From an uncultured Verrucomicrobiota bacterium (GTDB lineage Bacteria; Verrucomicrobiota; Verrucomicrobiia; Verrucomicrobiales; Verrucomicrobiaceae), in the NCBI GenBank assembly GCA_903838675.1, contig CAILZI010000178.1:21296-85295 (forward strand): a stretch of 64,000 nucleotides of DNA, given 5' to 3'. Made by a program: the position numbers and the translations under genes. Below are positions 39,630 to 49,552 of the stretch, in pieces; position 1 is the first letter of the stretch; each line of letters opens with the position of its first letter. The notes beneath the pieces were generated by a model. The model was given only the letters and a program-made list of their open reading frames with translations, did no database searches and had not been told where the DNA came from.

Positions 39630-40561
39630 TCGTTTGGGGCAGGGAAGAGTGGCAGAGGCGCATGCATGAGCATGCAGCACGTGTCGCTGCGCACGCGGAT
39701 GCTTTTGTGGACCGCCGCAGTCGTGAAGTGAAACATCCGGTGCATGACTTTCTATTCACCTACTACAGCTTTGCGCCGGCTAAGCTCAAGCAATGGGTGC
39801 CGCCCTGCGGTGTTGGATTGGAAATCACCAATGCTGATCTTGCAGCCTGCCCATGGTTGCAAAGTGAACGGTTCATACATGAAAACGGTCTGCTGCATCT
39901 CGACACGCGGCGCTTAAGGCGGCGTGAGCATGAATTTGCCTCCTGGGTGGCCATGCTTTGCACTCGCATCCTTGGCAAGGCAGGGCGGTTCACCTGCTAT
40001 GGGCTGCATGAGTGGGCCATGGTGTATCACCAGTCGGCACAGCAGGTGAGGCATCAGGGCTATGAACTGCGACTGCCTCCCCATGAACTTGCCGCCTTTG
40101 TCGAATCGCTTCCTGTGTGCTGCTCGCACTACGACGCCTTCCGCTTTTTTACGCCGGATGCGCGGCCATTGAATGTGCTTCAACCCACGCTCGATTCGCG
40201 TCCGGATCTCGAGCAGTCCGCATGTCTGCATGCCAAAATGGATTTATACAAGTGGTCATCCAAGCTCTGGCCCTGGACGGGTTCGGATCTGATAGGCACG
40301 TGTTTTGAGCTGGCGTTCATGGGCCGTGACCTCGACATGCGTGCGAGTCCGTATGACCTGAGTGCTCTAGGCTACGAGCCAGTGAAAATCGAAACGGTGG
40401 AAGGGCGAGCCCGGTATGAAAGTGAGCAGCGAGGGCTGGCAGCACGCGCTCAAGAGCTCAGGGAACGGTTGCGCATCTGCTGCGAATCGCTTTCTCTTAT
40501 GGAGCGTGCACCAGTCCACCTCCTCGCAGAGCTTGATGAACGTGAGCTCGGGCAGATTTAA
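39626..40561 (+). CDS. Conserved protein of uncertain function (homologues sometimes annotated 3-methyladenine DNA glycosylase)
   Basis: EVKHPVHDFLFTYYSFAPAKLKQWVPPCG; ATGA overlap with mgtE; assignment from memory. Confidence 0.6.
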   Translation: MIVWGREEWQRRMHEHAARVAAHADAFVDRRSREVKHPVHDFLFTYYSFAPAKLKQWVPPCGVGLEITNADLAACPWLQSERFIHENGLLHLDTRRLRRREHEFASWVAMLCTRILGKAGRFTCYGLHEWAMVYHQSAQQVRHQGYELRLPPHELAAFVESLPVCCSHYDAFRFFTPDARPLNVLQPTLDSRPDLEQSACLHAKMDLYKWSSKLWPWTGSDLIGTCFELAFMGRDLDMRASPYDLSALGYEPVKIETVEGRARYESEQRGLAARAQELRERLRICCESLSLMERAPVHLLAELDERELGQI

Positions 40562-40572
40562 CAGCCGACGCA

Positions 40573-43128
40573 CTACTCAATTCTTCGCACGGACAGCAGA
40601 GTCAGCGCCGGTTTGCCGTCCTCACGGGCCTGCGCCAGATTCACAATGAACTCGGCCTGCCAGTCGTTTAGTTCTTCAGGGTCAATCAGCACCTGGCAGA
40701 TGCGCCATGAAGTGTTGTCCGTGCTGGGTTCCACATAGGTGTGGCGGCCGTTTCTGGCTTCGTTGTCCAGTCTGATGCGCTCATGTTCGCTATAATACGG
40801 CTCAAGGAGAGTGCTCAATGATTCGGCTGTCCATGGGCCGCTGACGGTGCTGACTGCGGCGGCGTAGTTTTCCACTGACAGCGGAAGCAGGAAGCGGAAG
40901 ATCTCGGTGCGGATGAGGGCGGTGAATTCACGTTTGTTCCGTGTGATGTCCGGCGCATCCGCTGGCTTGTCCTCCAGTTCGTCTGGCTTGAAGTTGGGAT
41001 CACGCATGCGTTCCCATTCATCCAGCAAGCTGGAGTCCGTGCCGCGCAGCACCCCGGCGATCCATGCCTCCATTTCCTGCACAGGCTCGGTCTTGAAGTT
41101 TTCCGGCACAGTCTGCGCCAGAACCTTGTGCACGCCGGAAAGATGCCGCAGCAGCACGCCTTCGGCGCGGTGTAGTTCATAGTCGTTGATGTAGTCGCTG
41201 AAGGTGCGGAAGTTCTCGAACATTTCGCGGGCGATGCTCTTGGGTCGGATATTCTCCTGGCCGATCCACGGATGCGCTTCGCTGAAGGCATTGAAGGTGC
41301 TGTAGATGAAGTCGCGGCAGGGTTTTGGGTATTCCAGTTCCTCCAGCTTGGCGATGCGTTCTTCAAACGGAACGCCTTCGTTCTTCATCGCCAACATGGC
41401 CTCATCCTTCACCTGATCAAGCTGACGGCGCAGGATGATGTCCGGGTTTTCGAGGATGGATTCGCACAGGGTCATCACATCCGCCGCATAGGTTGGGGAA
41501 GCGGGATCAATGAGAGCAAGCGTGTCGATCAGATAGAGGGAGAGAGTGTAGTTAAGGGAGAAATCCTCCTGCAATTCCACGTTGAGCCGCAGCTTGGTGC
41601 CGTCGGCGGCACGCTGTGCGGTGGGGATGATCTCAACAATCTTGCGCTGCACCAGCGCGCGGAACAACTGCCACGCGCGTTTTTCGTGCTGCAGCTTGGC
41701 ATTGGTGGTCTCATGCGAGTCAGTGATTAGCTGTCGCATCGCTGCACAAGCATCTCCTTTTCGACTGAGTACCTGCAGCAGCATGCCATGGGAGACTTGA
41801 AAGCGTGAAGTTAGAGGCTCGGGGGTGGCGGTTTGAAGTTTCCTGAAGGTGTCTTCATTCCAGCCTACGAAACCCTCCGGTGGCTTCTTCTTCACCATCT
41901 TGCGCATCTTCTTCACATCTCCGGCGGCCTTCGCTTCCATCTTCGCATTCTCCACGACGTGCTCTGGTGCCTGGCAGACGACATAGCCCACATCGTCATA
42001 GCCACGCCGTCCGGCACGCCCGGTGATCTGATGGAAATCACGTGCGCTCAGTGTCGCCACCTTCTCTCCGCCATACTTGCTCAGACGCGTGAGCAGTACC
42101 GTGCGGATTGGAACATTGACGCCGACACCAAGTGTGTCGGTGCCACAGATGACCTTCAGCAGGCCGCGCTGCGCGAGTTTTTCCACCAGCACGCGATACT
42201 TGGGCAGCAGCCCTGCGTGATGGATGCCGACGCCATGGCTGAGATACTTCTTCACCTCCTTGCCGTAGGGACTGGTGAACTTAGCGCCCACCAGCGCTTC
42301 TTTGATGGAGGCCTTTTCCGCCGCCGAGCAAAAGTTCAAGCTCATCAAATCCTGAGCCGCCTGAGCGGCTTCGTTTTGTGTGAAGTGTACGAGATAGACC
42401 GGCGCTTTGTTTGCCGTCACGAGCTCCTGCAGTGTCACATCCACTGAAGTCTGCGCATAGCTGAACTCCAGCGGCACTGGCCTCTCGTAAGCGGCCACCA
42501 CCGTTGTCTCTGCTTTTGTCAGCCGGGTGAGCCCTTCTTTGAAAAACTCCGTGCCGCCCATGGTGGCGGACATCAGCAGAAATCGCGAATCACTCATGGT
42601 CAGCAGTGGCACCTGCCAGGCCACGCCGCGCTCCCGGTCCGAGTAGTAGTGGAACTCGTCCATGATCACCTCACGAAAGGGGGCCTGGGCACCATCACGC
42701 AGCGCGTAGTTGGCGAGAATTTCCGCCGTGCAGCAGAGAATTGGAGCAGAGCGATTTACCGTCGCATCACCCGTCGCCATGCCGACGTTGTCGGGGCCAA
42801 AGTCGCGGCATAGCGAAAGAAACTTTTCATTCACCAGCGCCTTGATCGGGCACGTGTACACGGAGCGCCGCCCCTTTGCCAGTGAACGGAAGTGCATGGC
42901 CAGTGCGACCAGCGATTTGCCGGAGCCTGTGGGGGTGTTGAGGATCACGTTGCGATCATCGAACAACTCCAGAATCGCCTCCTCCTGCGCCGGGTAGAGC
43001 TCCAGGTTTTTCTCCGCCACATAGTCAAGAAACGCCGCCAGCAGCTCATCATTGGAGCAGTCGGTCGATTTCGGCAGTCGGCGCAGCAGGGGATGGTCGG
43101 TCATGTCCCTGCACATCGCCTGCGGCAA
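40573..43128 (-). CDS. Ski2-like DEAD/DEAH-box RNA helicase
   Basis: [36 protein letters not shown] motifs. Confidence 0.9.
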   Translation of the reverse strand: MPQAMCRDMTDHPLLRRLPKSTDCSNDELLAAFLDYVAEKNLELYPAQEEAILELFDDRNVILNTPTGSGKSLVALAMHFRSLAKGRRSVYTCPIKALVNEKFLSLCRDFGPDNVGMATGDATVNRSAPILCCTAEILANYALRDGAQAPFREVIMDEFHYYSDRERGVAWQVPLLTMSDSRFLLMSATMGGTEFFKEGLTRLTKAETTVVAAYERPVPLEFSYAQTSVDVTLQELVTANKAPVYLVHFTQNEAAQAAQDLMSLNFCSAAEKASIKEALVGAKFTSPYGKEVKKYLSHGVGIHHAGLLPKYRVLVEKLAQRGLLKVICGTDTLGVGVNVPIRTVLLTRLSKYGGEKVATLSARDFHQITGRAGRRGYDDVGYVVCQAPEHVVENAKMEAKAAGDVKKMRKMVKKKPPEGFVGWNEDTFRKLQTATPEPLTSRFQVSHGMLLQVLSRKGDACAAMRQLITDSHETTNAKLQHEKRAWQLFRALVQRKIVEIIPTAQRAADGTKLRLNVELQEDFSLNYTLSLYLIDTLALIDPASPTYAADVMTLCESILENPDIILRRQLDQVKDEAMLAMKNEGVPFEERIAKLEELEYPKPCRDFIYSTFNAFSEAHPWIGQENIRPKSIAREMFENFRTFSDYINDYELHRAEGVLLRHLSGVHKVLAQTVPENFKTEPVQEMEAWIAGVLRGTDSSLLDEWERMRDPNFKPDELEDKPADAPDITRNKREFTALIRTEIFRFLLPLSVENYAAAVSTVSGPWTAESLSTLLEPYYSEHERIRLDNEARNGRHTYVEPSTDNTSWRICQVLIDPEELNDWQAEFIVNLAQAREDGKPALTLLSVRRIE

Positions 43129-43153
43129 TCACGCATGCAACAGCCTGACGAGA

Positions 43154-44131
43154 TCAAAACGGGGGCGGTCCGAAACCGGGTGGGGGGCGCATGCCTGGGC
43201 CGCCGGGGGGACCTCCTGGGCCACCACGCCTGCCGCGACCGGGCGGACCGAAGCCTCCGCCGGGTGGTCCGCGACGTGCAAAGCTGGCATCCGGCGTTCC
43301 GGCGAATTGACGTGGAATATAGGGATACTCGTCAGTAAGTACGTAATAATAAGTGCCCTGTGGAAATTCGGGTGTCACGCCAAAGCGTCCGTTGCTGGCA
43401 TCGAGATCACCTGTGCCCTCGATGTACTCGTAGTCCTGCACAAAGGCACCATTATAATTGCCACCGGGAGATCCAGCGGGGCGGGTGCCTTGTTTGATGG
43501 CGTAGCTCGTGCTGAGTTTTTTCAAGGAACTGCCAGCATTTTTGGCCTCGCTGTATCCCCAGGGGCCATAAATGGGGAAACCATCCGCCGCCCAGCCAAC
43601 GAGCACCATTTGAGGTTTATTACCGCTGATCTTTTCGATCATTCCATGGGGAATGCCATGGTAGTGATAGGCCCCGTTGGGCTGCACATGCGCGTTGCTC
43701 TCATCAAGTCCGAGATCAATGGCTCCTCCATGAGGTTCATACTGCCAGCCGCTCGCTGGATTGCCCAGGAACCACTCGGCGGCAAATGGATCGAACACGA
43801 CGCCGTTCACAGCAATGCCGAAAGGCTGCATATGAAACGGCACCGGCTTTTCAGCGACCTTGGGGTGCAGCGGTACCTTGTAGTCATAGCTCTGCGGCGC
43901 GATTACGTTCGGGTTGTGCCGGTTTGGAAACTGGCCGGGCGCGTGATCTGGAATGCCGTTGGCCTGGATGTGGCGGTAATTGTCATCCGTGGTGATTTTC
44001 ACCACGCTAGGCGGCAGTTGCGACGAGGCTGCCAGGCAGGCGGACACAAGAATGAGGCTGCTTATTTTGAGCAGCATGGATGGAGTGGCAGAGAGGCGGG
44101 AAAATCTCATGTCGTGTGATGTTAACCCCAT
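43154..44131 (-). CDS. YHYH domain protein, secreted, with Gly/Pro/Arg-rich tail
   Basis: GAYHYHGIPHGM motif; tail RRGPPGGGFGPPGRGRRGGPGGPPGG. Confidence 0.8.
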   Translation of the reverse strand: MGLTSHDMRFSRLSATPSMLLKISSLILVSACLAASSQLPPSVVKITTDDNYRHIQANGIPDHAPGQFPNRHNPNVIAPQSYDYKVPLHPKVAEKPVPFHMQPFGIAVNGVVFDPFAAEWFLGNPASGWQYEPHGGAIDLGLDESNAHVQPNGAYHYHGIPHGMIEKISGNKPQMVLVGWAADGFPIYGPWGYSEAKNAGSSLKKLSTSYAIKQGTRPAGSPGGNYNGAFVQDYEYIEGTGDLDASNGRFGVTPEFPQGTYYYVLTDEYPYIPRQFAGTPDASFARRGPPGGGFGPPGRGRRGGPGGPPGGPGMRPPPGFGPPPF

Positions 44132-44183
44132 GGAGGAGAATTCGTTTCAAAAATAATCCATCACTGAGCCTCTCAATTCCTGC

Positions 44184-45407
44184 TTGCTTCCGGGCGAGGA
44201 ATCCGGTTTGCATCCCTTAATGCCGAAGGCTTCATGTTCCAAACCCGCAAGCATACCGCAGGTCGCTGTTCTCGTTGATACTTCGCGGTCATACGGCCGT
44301 GACATCGTGCGCGGCATTCGGCGGTATGTGGCGGAGCACGGTCCATGGTCGCTATACCTGGAGCCACGTGATCTGCACAGCCGTTTCCCAGACTGGCTCA
44401 AAGACTGGCCAGGAGATGGCATTCTCTCACGCACGGTCGATGACGCACTGCTGCGCCAGCTCAAGGCGACGAAGCTGCCAGTGATCGAACTGCGAACCAC
44501 CGTGCTGCCGCATTCATTTCCCTTTGTCGGCATGGACAACAGCATCGTCGGCACACGGGTGGCGGAGCATTTGCGAAATCGCGGTTTCCAGCGATTCGCA
44601 TGTTATCTCGACACTTCCGAGGCTTTTTTCGTGGAACGCAGTGAGTGCTTTGCGCAAACTCTGCGTGCGCATGGATTCGAGTGTTCAGTGTTCAAGTCGG
44701 GCAGGGCAGGGAGGCAGCGATTGCGTTGGGACGAGCATCAGCGGGCGCTGTCTGAATGGCTGGTATCCCTTGAGAAGCCCGTGGGAGTTTTTGCCGTGAA
44801 TGACCAGCTCGGCTTCTGGCTGCTTGATGCTGCCCGTCGTGCGGGAATTGCCGTGCCGGAAGAGGTGGCAGTGGTCGGGGCGGAGAATGACAACATGCTC
44901 TGTGACACCGCATCACCACCGCTTTCGAGCGTGCGTCTGCGCGGGCAGGCCGTGGGTTACGAAGCTGCGCGCATTCTTGATGAATGGATGGCGAAACGGC
45001 GGGTCCCCAAGCCCGGTGAAAAACATCTTCTTGCCCCAGGTGACATTGTCGTTCGTCAGTCCAGCGACATCGTTGCGGTGGAAGATCCCCGCATCGCTGC
45101 CGCTCTGCGCTTCATCCGCCAGCATGCCACAGAGCAGATTGACGTTACCCGTGTTGCCCGGGAGACGGCACTTTCACGCAGTGTGCTGGAGCGTCGTATG
45201 AAGGCGCTTATTGGCCGCAGTCCCGGGGAGGAGATCAACCGCATTCGCTTTGCTGCGGTGGAAAAGCTGCTCACCCAGACAAACCTCACTCTTGATGCCA
45301 TTGCCGCCCGCTGCGGCTTCACGCATCCGCAATACATGGCCGAGGCCTTTCGGAAGCGTGCCGGCATGACGCCGGGGGAGTTTCGCCGGCAGAGGGCGGT
45401 GGTTTAA
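44184..45407 (+). CDS. XylR-like AraC family regulator with LacI-type sensor domain
   Basis: Periplasmic-binding-like domain followed by AraC HTH (ARETALSRSVLERRMKALIGRSPGEEINRIR...CGFTHPQYMAEAFRKRAGMTPGEFR). Confidence 0.9.
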   Translation: MLPGEESGLHPLMPKASCSKPASIPQVAVLVDTSRSYGRDIVRGIRRYVAEHGPWSLYLEPRDLHSRFPDWLKDWPGDGILSRTVDDALLRQLKATKLPVIELRTTVLPHSFPFVGMDNSIVGTRVAEHLRNRGFQRFACYLDTSEAFFVERSECFAQTLRAHGFECSVFKSGRAGRQRLRWDEHQRALSEWLVSLEKPVGVFAVNDQLGFWLLDAARRAGIAVPEEVAVVGAENDNMLCDTASPPLSSVRLRGQAVGYEAARILDEWMAKRRVPKPGEKHLLAPGDIVVRQSSDIVAVEDPRIAAALRFIRQHATEQIDVTRVARETALSRSVLERRMKALIGRSPGEEINRIRFAAVEKLLTQTNLTLDAIAARCGFTHPQYMAEAFRKRAGMTPGEFRRQRAVV

Positions 45408-45916
45408 GACGCCGCAGAGGCCGGAGACTGCCGCTTGGATTGAAACAGCTTCACCGCCTTGAAAATCATCGAGGCACGGGCTCCGATGACGAATTGATCG
45501 AAATCAGGACGCAGTTCCATGATGTGCAGACACATGGACTGCAGAATCATCAAATCCGCTCCCATGAAGGAGATGGGCTTTTGGCTGGCAAAATAAAACT
45601 TCGCACCGCTGCCAATGGCGACTTCCACTTTCGTCAAATCCTCTACACGCCCTTCACCGAGCTTCCAGCGTCGGCAGAGCCAGTGCGAGATCATTCCCTC
45701 TTCGATGCGTATGGACACCAGAAGGGTGGGCAGGACGAACACCGGGATCAAACAACCCATGCCAAGGCAAATCCCCAGCAGAAGCTTCAGCTCCATCGGG
45801 CGTCCTTGATGATGGTTCATGGCTCCAATCGCCACGGCTGCCACCGCGCCAATCACCAGACCCGCGAAAAAGGTGGATCGAATCTGTTTCCAAGTGTTGC
45901 CGAATTCGGTGCGCAT
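45404..45916 (-). CDS. Membrane protein with PH-like domain
   Basis: Two TM segments followed by a beta-rich segment; tentative. Confidence 0.5.
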   Translation of the reverse strand: MRTEFGNTWKQIRSTFFAGLVIGAVAAVAIGAMNHHQGRPMELKLLLGICLGMGCLIPVFVLPTLLVSIRIEEGMISHWLCRRWKLGEGRVEDLTKVEVAIGSGAKFYFASQKPISFMGADLMILQSMCLHIMELRPDFDQFVIGARASMIFKAVKLFQSKRQSPASAAS

Positions 45917-45962
45917 GAGACAGACGCTTTAGCTGAAACCGACCTGCGAAGGCAATAAAAAA

Positions 45963-45989
45963 GGCGTGCCCGACGGAATCGGGCACGCC
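45963..45989. terminator. Strong hairpin terminator
   Basis: GGCGTGCCCGA/TCGGGCACGCC perfect 11-bp stem with A/T flanks. Confidence 0.8.
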
Positions 45990-46005
45990 TTGATCGATTG
46001 TCAGA

Positions 46006-46509
46006 TCAAGGAACGGACTTCACGCTGGAGAAGATCTTGCCCAGAGTTTCCAGGTTCTTCTCGCTGTCCTTCTTCGAAATCCAATACGTGATGGTCAGCA
46101 CTTTGCCGTCTCCCACTTCGGTGAAAAGGAATCCGATCACCGCCGGGCCCCATTCCTTGCTGTCGCCATCCCAGGAAATACGGCTCCATTTGCGGCCGCC
46201 TTCTTCAAAATCTTTGGTTGCCTTGGTGGCGGCGTTAACCTTCACGGAGTGTTCTTCTGTCAGCCATTTGAGGCTCTCTTCGATGACGCCATCCATTTCC
46301 TTTTCATTGGAGACCACTTCGAGGTAGATCGTGGCCACATTGTCCGGGGATTCGGCAAGGATGCCGTCATCGGATTTTTCCGGCTCCCAGTCATCCGGGA
46401 TGTTGGCGTTCATCGCCGGTTTGTCTTCCGGAAGTTTGATCGTACCAGCGGGAGCCAGTGCAGGGAACAGGGTTAAAACAAGGGTGGCAGCGATAAGAGA
46501 GTGTTTCAT
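46006..46509 (-). CDS. Secreted hypothetical protein
   Basis: Signal peptide MKHSLIAATLVLTLFPALAPAG; start trimmed. Confidence 0.65.
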   Translation of the reverse strand: MKHSLIAATLVLTLFPALAPAGTIKLPEDKPAMNANIPDDWEPEKSDDGILAESPDNVATIYLEVVSNEKEMDGVIEESLKWLTEEHSVKVNAATKATKDFEEGGRKWSRISWDGDSKEWGPAVIGFLFTEVGDGKVLTITYWISKKDSEKNLETLGKIFSSVKSVP

Positions 46510-46611
46510 GGTGGTATTGGATGACTTCGGCCATACCAATACGCTTCAATGCTGGTTGCGGATTGATGAGTAAAAAAATGATCGAATATTTCAGGTGATC
46601 ACCAAAAAAAC

Positions 46612-46635
46612 GGGGTGGATCACCCGATCCACCCC
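46612..46635. terminator. Hairpin terminator
   Basis: GGGGTGGATC/GATCCACCCC stem followed by CGGCTTTTT. Confidence 0.75.
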
Positions 46636-46819
46636 GGCTTTTTGAAGTGCGAACCAACAGCCATGCAGGAACCACTGTCTGAAAATTGCGACCAGCAGCC
46701 TTGCGCCGCCCTTGTTGTCTGTTGGGAGATTCGCACAACTTCGGAACGATGTGTCAGAACGGTGTAAAACCTTCGCAAGAAAGTGGAAAAATCCTGGCAG
46801 GTGCGGGTGCCTGCGCGGG

Positions 46820-47293
46820 CTATTTAGGCAGCCCGTTTTTCTGCTTTTGCAAAAGCACTCGTGTCATCAGGAGCACGATAAGGAGATTGAATACCAGCGC
46901 CGACACACGCACCCAGGTGACTTTGGCGTAGATCTCATAGACCTCGATAGGCAGGTAGATGCAGCCGCCCGCCAGGGCCAGCCACTCCGCCCAGGTTTTT
47001 TGTTTCCAAAGCCCGTAGGCCTCCACGAGACGGATGGTGGAATACAGCAGCGCCATGCCTGCCAGTGACCACAGCCGGGTGTCATTGAGCGATGACATGA
47101 GGTCGGTGAAAATGCGCGGGTATTTTCTGGCCGGATTCAAATGCAGCTGCGCCACCAGCTCCTCGCCCAGGGCGTGGAGGTCACGATGAAGAAGTCCTAG
47201 CAGCCCGAAACCCGCCAATAGCACAATCACTCCTTTGGCCGCTTCAATGGCAGCCACAATATCAAGACTTTTACGCAAGCCGGAAGATGTCAT
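46820..47293 (-). CDS. DUF2127-like membrane protein
   Basis: AAKGVIVLLAGFGLLGLLHRDLHALGEEL...EAYGLWKQKTWAEWLALAGGCIYLPIEVYEI. Confidence 0.75.
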   Translation of the reverse strand: MTSSGLRKSLDIVAAIEAAKGVIVLLAGFGLLGLLHRDLHALGEELVAQLHLNPARKYPRIFTDLMSSLNDTRLWSLAGMALLYSTIRLVEAYGLWKQKTWAEWLALAGGCIYLPIEVYEIYAKVTWVRVSALVFNLLIVLLMTRVLLQKQKNGLPK

Positions 47294-47370
47294 TCGGCAG
47301 AATGCGCGGCATGCTGGCAGCATCAATGAAAAAGCAGACACATTGCCGCCTCAGCACATTTTATGAGCGG

Positions 47371-48336
47371 CTACTTTTCGACTTTCGCCTGCTTCACAAA
47401 CTTCACTATCACGCCTTTCACCGTCGCAGCCATTTTTAGTCCGCGTTCCTTTCCCATGACGCAAATCGCCGTGTCCAGAGCATCGCTGGTGGTGCAGTCG
47501 GGGGCGATCACCGAGCAAGCGATCCTATCCGTCAGCCCCAGTCCGGTCTGGGGAGAGACGATGTGCGAGTATCGCGTTCCTTCAATTTCGGTGAACTGGT
47601 AGAGATCCCCCGATGTGGATACGCCGCAGTTGTGCAGCCGCACGGTTGTCAAGTCTTCCTCGGGCGCCGCACCAGCAAACTGCCGCAGCTTAATCTCCCA
47701 CGCATCCTCCCCGGGCGGAGGATCGCCGATGGCAATGTCGCCACCCGCCATCATCAGGGCACGGGTGAGGCCGTGTTCCTGTAAAACTTTCAGGCCGGCA
47801 TCGGCAGCGTAACCTTTGGCAATGCCGCCGAGATCGAGCAGCATGCCGGGCTTTAGAAGCGTGATGGTTTGCGCTTTGTCATCCAGCCGAACAGCTCTCC
47901 AGTCGGTGGCAGCGAGCGCCTGCTGCAACCTGTCGGCAGGTGGCAGTTTGTGGGTGCGCTTGGTGCGCCGCCACAGGTGCGTGAGATTGCCGCACGTGAT
48001 GTCGAGCGCTCCTTCAGTAAGGCGTGCGAATTCGAGAGCGCGAGACACGAGCGTGAAGAGATCGTCGCTGGCTTTGAAGGGTTTGTCCGGGCCGGAATTG
48101 CAGAGCTGCATGAGCTCGCTGTTGGGCTCGTAATCGGAGAAAACGGCGTTGAGAGCGGCGATGCGTTTGAAGGCGGCGGCGGCTGCTGCTTCGGCTTGTG
48201 CTTGGGTTTCCGCATGCAGAGATATGCGGAATGTGGTGGCCATCAGCGGCGCGGAAAAATCAAAACGCTCAAGAGCCTGCGCGGGGAGGGCGCAAAGGAG
48301 CAGGCATAGGGAGAAAATGAAAGACACGGAACACAC
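47371..48336 (-). CDS. FAD:protein FMN transferase (ApbE family)
   Basis: MATTFRISLHAET, DLGGIAKGYAAD, GGDIAIGDPPPG; start uncertain (possible GTG at 48336). Confidence 0.85.
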   Translation of the reverse strand: MCSVSFIFSLCLLLCALPAQALERFDFSAPLMATTFRISLHAETQAQAEAAAAAAFKRIAALNAVFSDYEPNSELMQLCNSGPDKPFKASDDLFTLVSRALEFARLTEGALDITCGNLTHLWRRTKRTHKLPPADRLQQALAATDWRAVRLDDKAQTITLLKPGMLLDLGGIAKGYAADAGLKVLQEHGLTRALMMAGGDIAIGDPPPGEDAWEIKLRQFAGAAPEEDLTTVRLHNCGVSTSGDLYQFTEIEGTRYSHIVSPQTGLGLTDRIACSVIAPDCTTSDALDTAICVMGKERGLKMAATVKGVIVKFVKQAKVEK

Positions 48337-48361
48337 GGCAGGAGAGTTATATCGACGAAAA

Positions 48362-48408
48362 ACCCGGCCTTGGAAAGGCCTGGGTATGCAGGGGGGGCGA
48401 GAGCCCCC
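48362..48408 (-). terminator. Hairpin-rich region between roadblock gene and apbE
   Basis: Near-palindrome acccggccttggaaaggcctgggt and GGGGGC-GAGA-GCCCCC. Confidence 0.45.
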
Positions 48409-48416
48409 TTTCCTAG

Positions 48417-48821
48417 TTACCAAGCCGGTTCTGCGTGCAGCGCGTCGGAGAGGTTGAGTGCGGGCAGAGAAACGGGGCGGATCCGGGTCGTGATGGGTTT
48501 GGCCAGCGTCTGACATGCAGTGCGGATGGCGGGGATGGCGTCAGTGCTTTGGCAGCGCACGAGCAGTACCCGGCGCTGCGGCAGGCCGTGAAGATAAATG
48601 ACACCCCCATCATGCTGCTGGACGATTTCCAAACAATCGCCGCTGCCAGAGCGACGGCCAAGCTCAGAGGCGGCAGAGAGCGTGGCATGCGCCAGCACCA
48701 GGATGGCGGCAGTGGGTGGCTCAGCATCGCCAGCGCAGTCGAGCAAACGGCCTGCGTCATCGGCGATGGCTATCTGAATGACATCAGGAATGGAGGCGAG
48801 GACGGTGAGTTCCATGGTCAA
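48417..48821 (-). CDS. Roadblock/LC7-like (MglB-like) protein
   Basis: TVLASIPDVIQIAIADDAGRLLDCAGDAEP...; small alpha/beta protein next to an MglA GTPase. Confidence 0.65.
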   Translation of the reverse strand: MTMELTVLASIPDVIQIAIADDAGRLLDCAGDAEPPTAAILVLAHATLSAASELGRRSGSGDCLEIVQQHDGGVIYLHGLPQRRVLLVRCQSTDAIPAIRTACQTLAKPITTRIRPVSLPALNLSDALHAEPAW

Positions 48822-48835
48822 AGCACAAAACAGGG

Positions 48836-49489
48836 TTACGCTGCGAGAGCGTGGGTAGGAAGCTCGTGAGGTGTGGCTGAGGTGCTGTCAGACGGCGCGG
48901 TACGGAGGCGGAACTGATGCAGCACGGCCTGGGAGATGGCATTGAGCGTGGCCAGCACGTTGCGACCGCTGCGTGCGTCGGATTCAAAACTGAGAAAGGG
49001 TGTCGGACGGTTGTTGAACAGGTATTCGAGGTATTCGACCGGCGCAGCATTGGGCAGGTCGCGCTTGTTGTATTGAATGACGACGGGCAGGCGGTCGAGC
49101 GAGCTGTCATTCATGCGCAGGTTGGCATCGAGGCTTTGCAAGGACTGCAGGTTGTCGCGCTGGCGGTCCATTTGTGAATCAGCCACAAAGACAACACCGT
49201 CAGCCTGCTTCAGCACGAGCTGCAGTGTGGCATTGTAGGTGATCTGTCCAGGGACAGTGTAGAGATGAAAGGTTGTCTTGTAACCTGGAAGCGCATCAGC
49301 CTCGACGGCGAGGAAATCGAAGAACAGAGTGCGATCTTGAGCGGTCGAGAGTGATACGAGGTCGCTGCAGCCGTTGGGATCGAGCTTGGCGTGAATCTGC
49401 TGGAGATTCGACGTTTTCCCGCAGAGCGGGGTGCCGCAATAGACGATTTTGAAGCTGACGGTGTGGTCGTCGTGATTGATGCTGGGCAT
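48836..49489 (-). CDS. MglA-type small Ras-like GTPase
   Basis: KIVYCGTPLCGKTSNLQQIHA P-loop, FHLYTVPGQITYNATLQLVLKQADGVVFVADSQ, QYNKRDLP. Confidence 0.9.
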   Translation of the reverse strand: MPSINHDDHTVSFKIVYCGTPLCGKTSNLQQIHAKLDPNGCSDLVSLSTAQDRTLFFDFLAVEADALPGYKTTFHLYTVPGQITYNATLQLVLKQADGVVFVADSQMDRQRDNLQSLQSLDANLRMNDSSLDRLPVVIQYNKRDLPNAAPVEYLEYLFNNRPTPFLSFESDARSGRNVLATLNAISQAVLHQFRLRTAPSDSTSATPHELPTHALAA

Positions 49490-49552
49490 GGCAGAGAAAA
49501 ATGACGAATAAAAGAGAATGAATGCCGCAGCCTGTCGCAGAATGCCGGGCTT

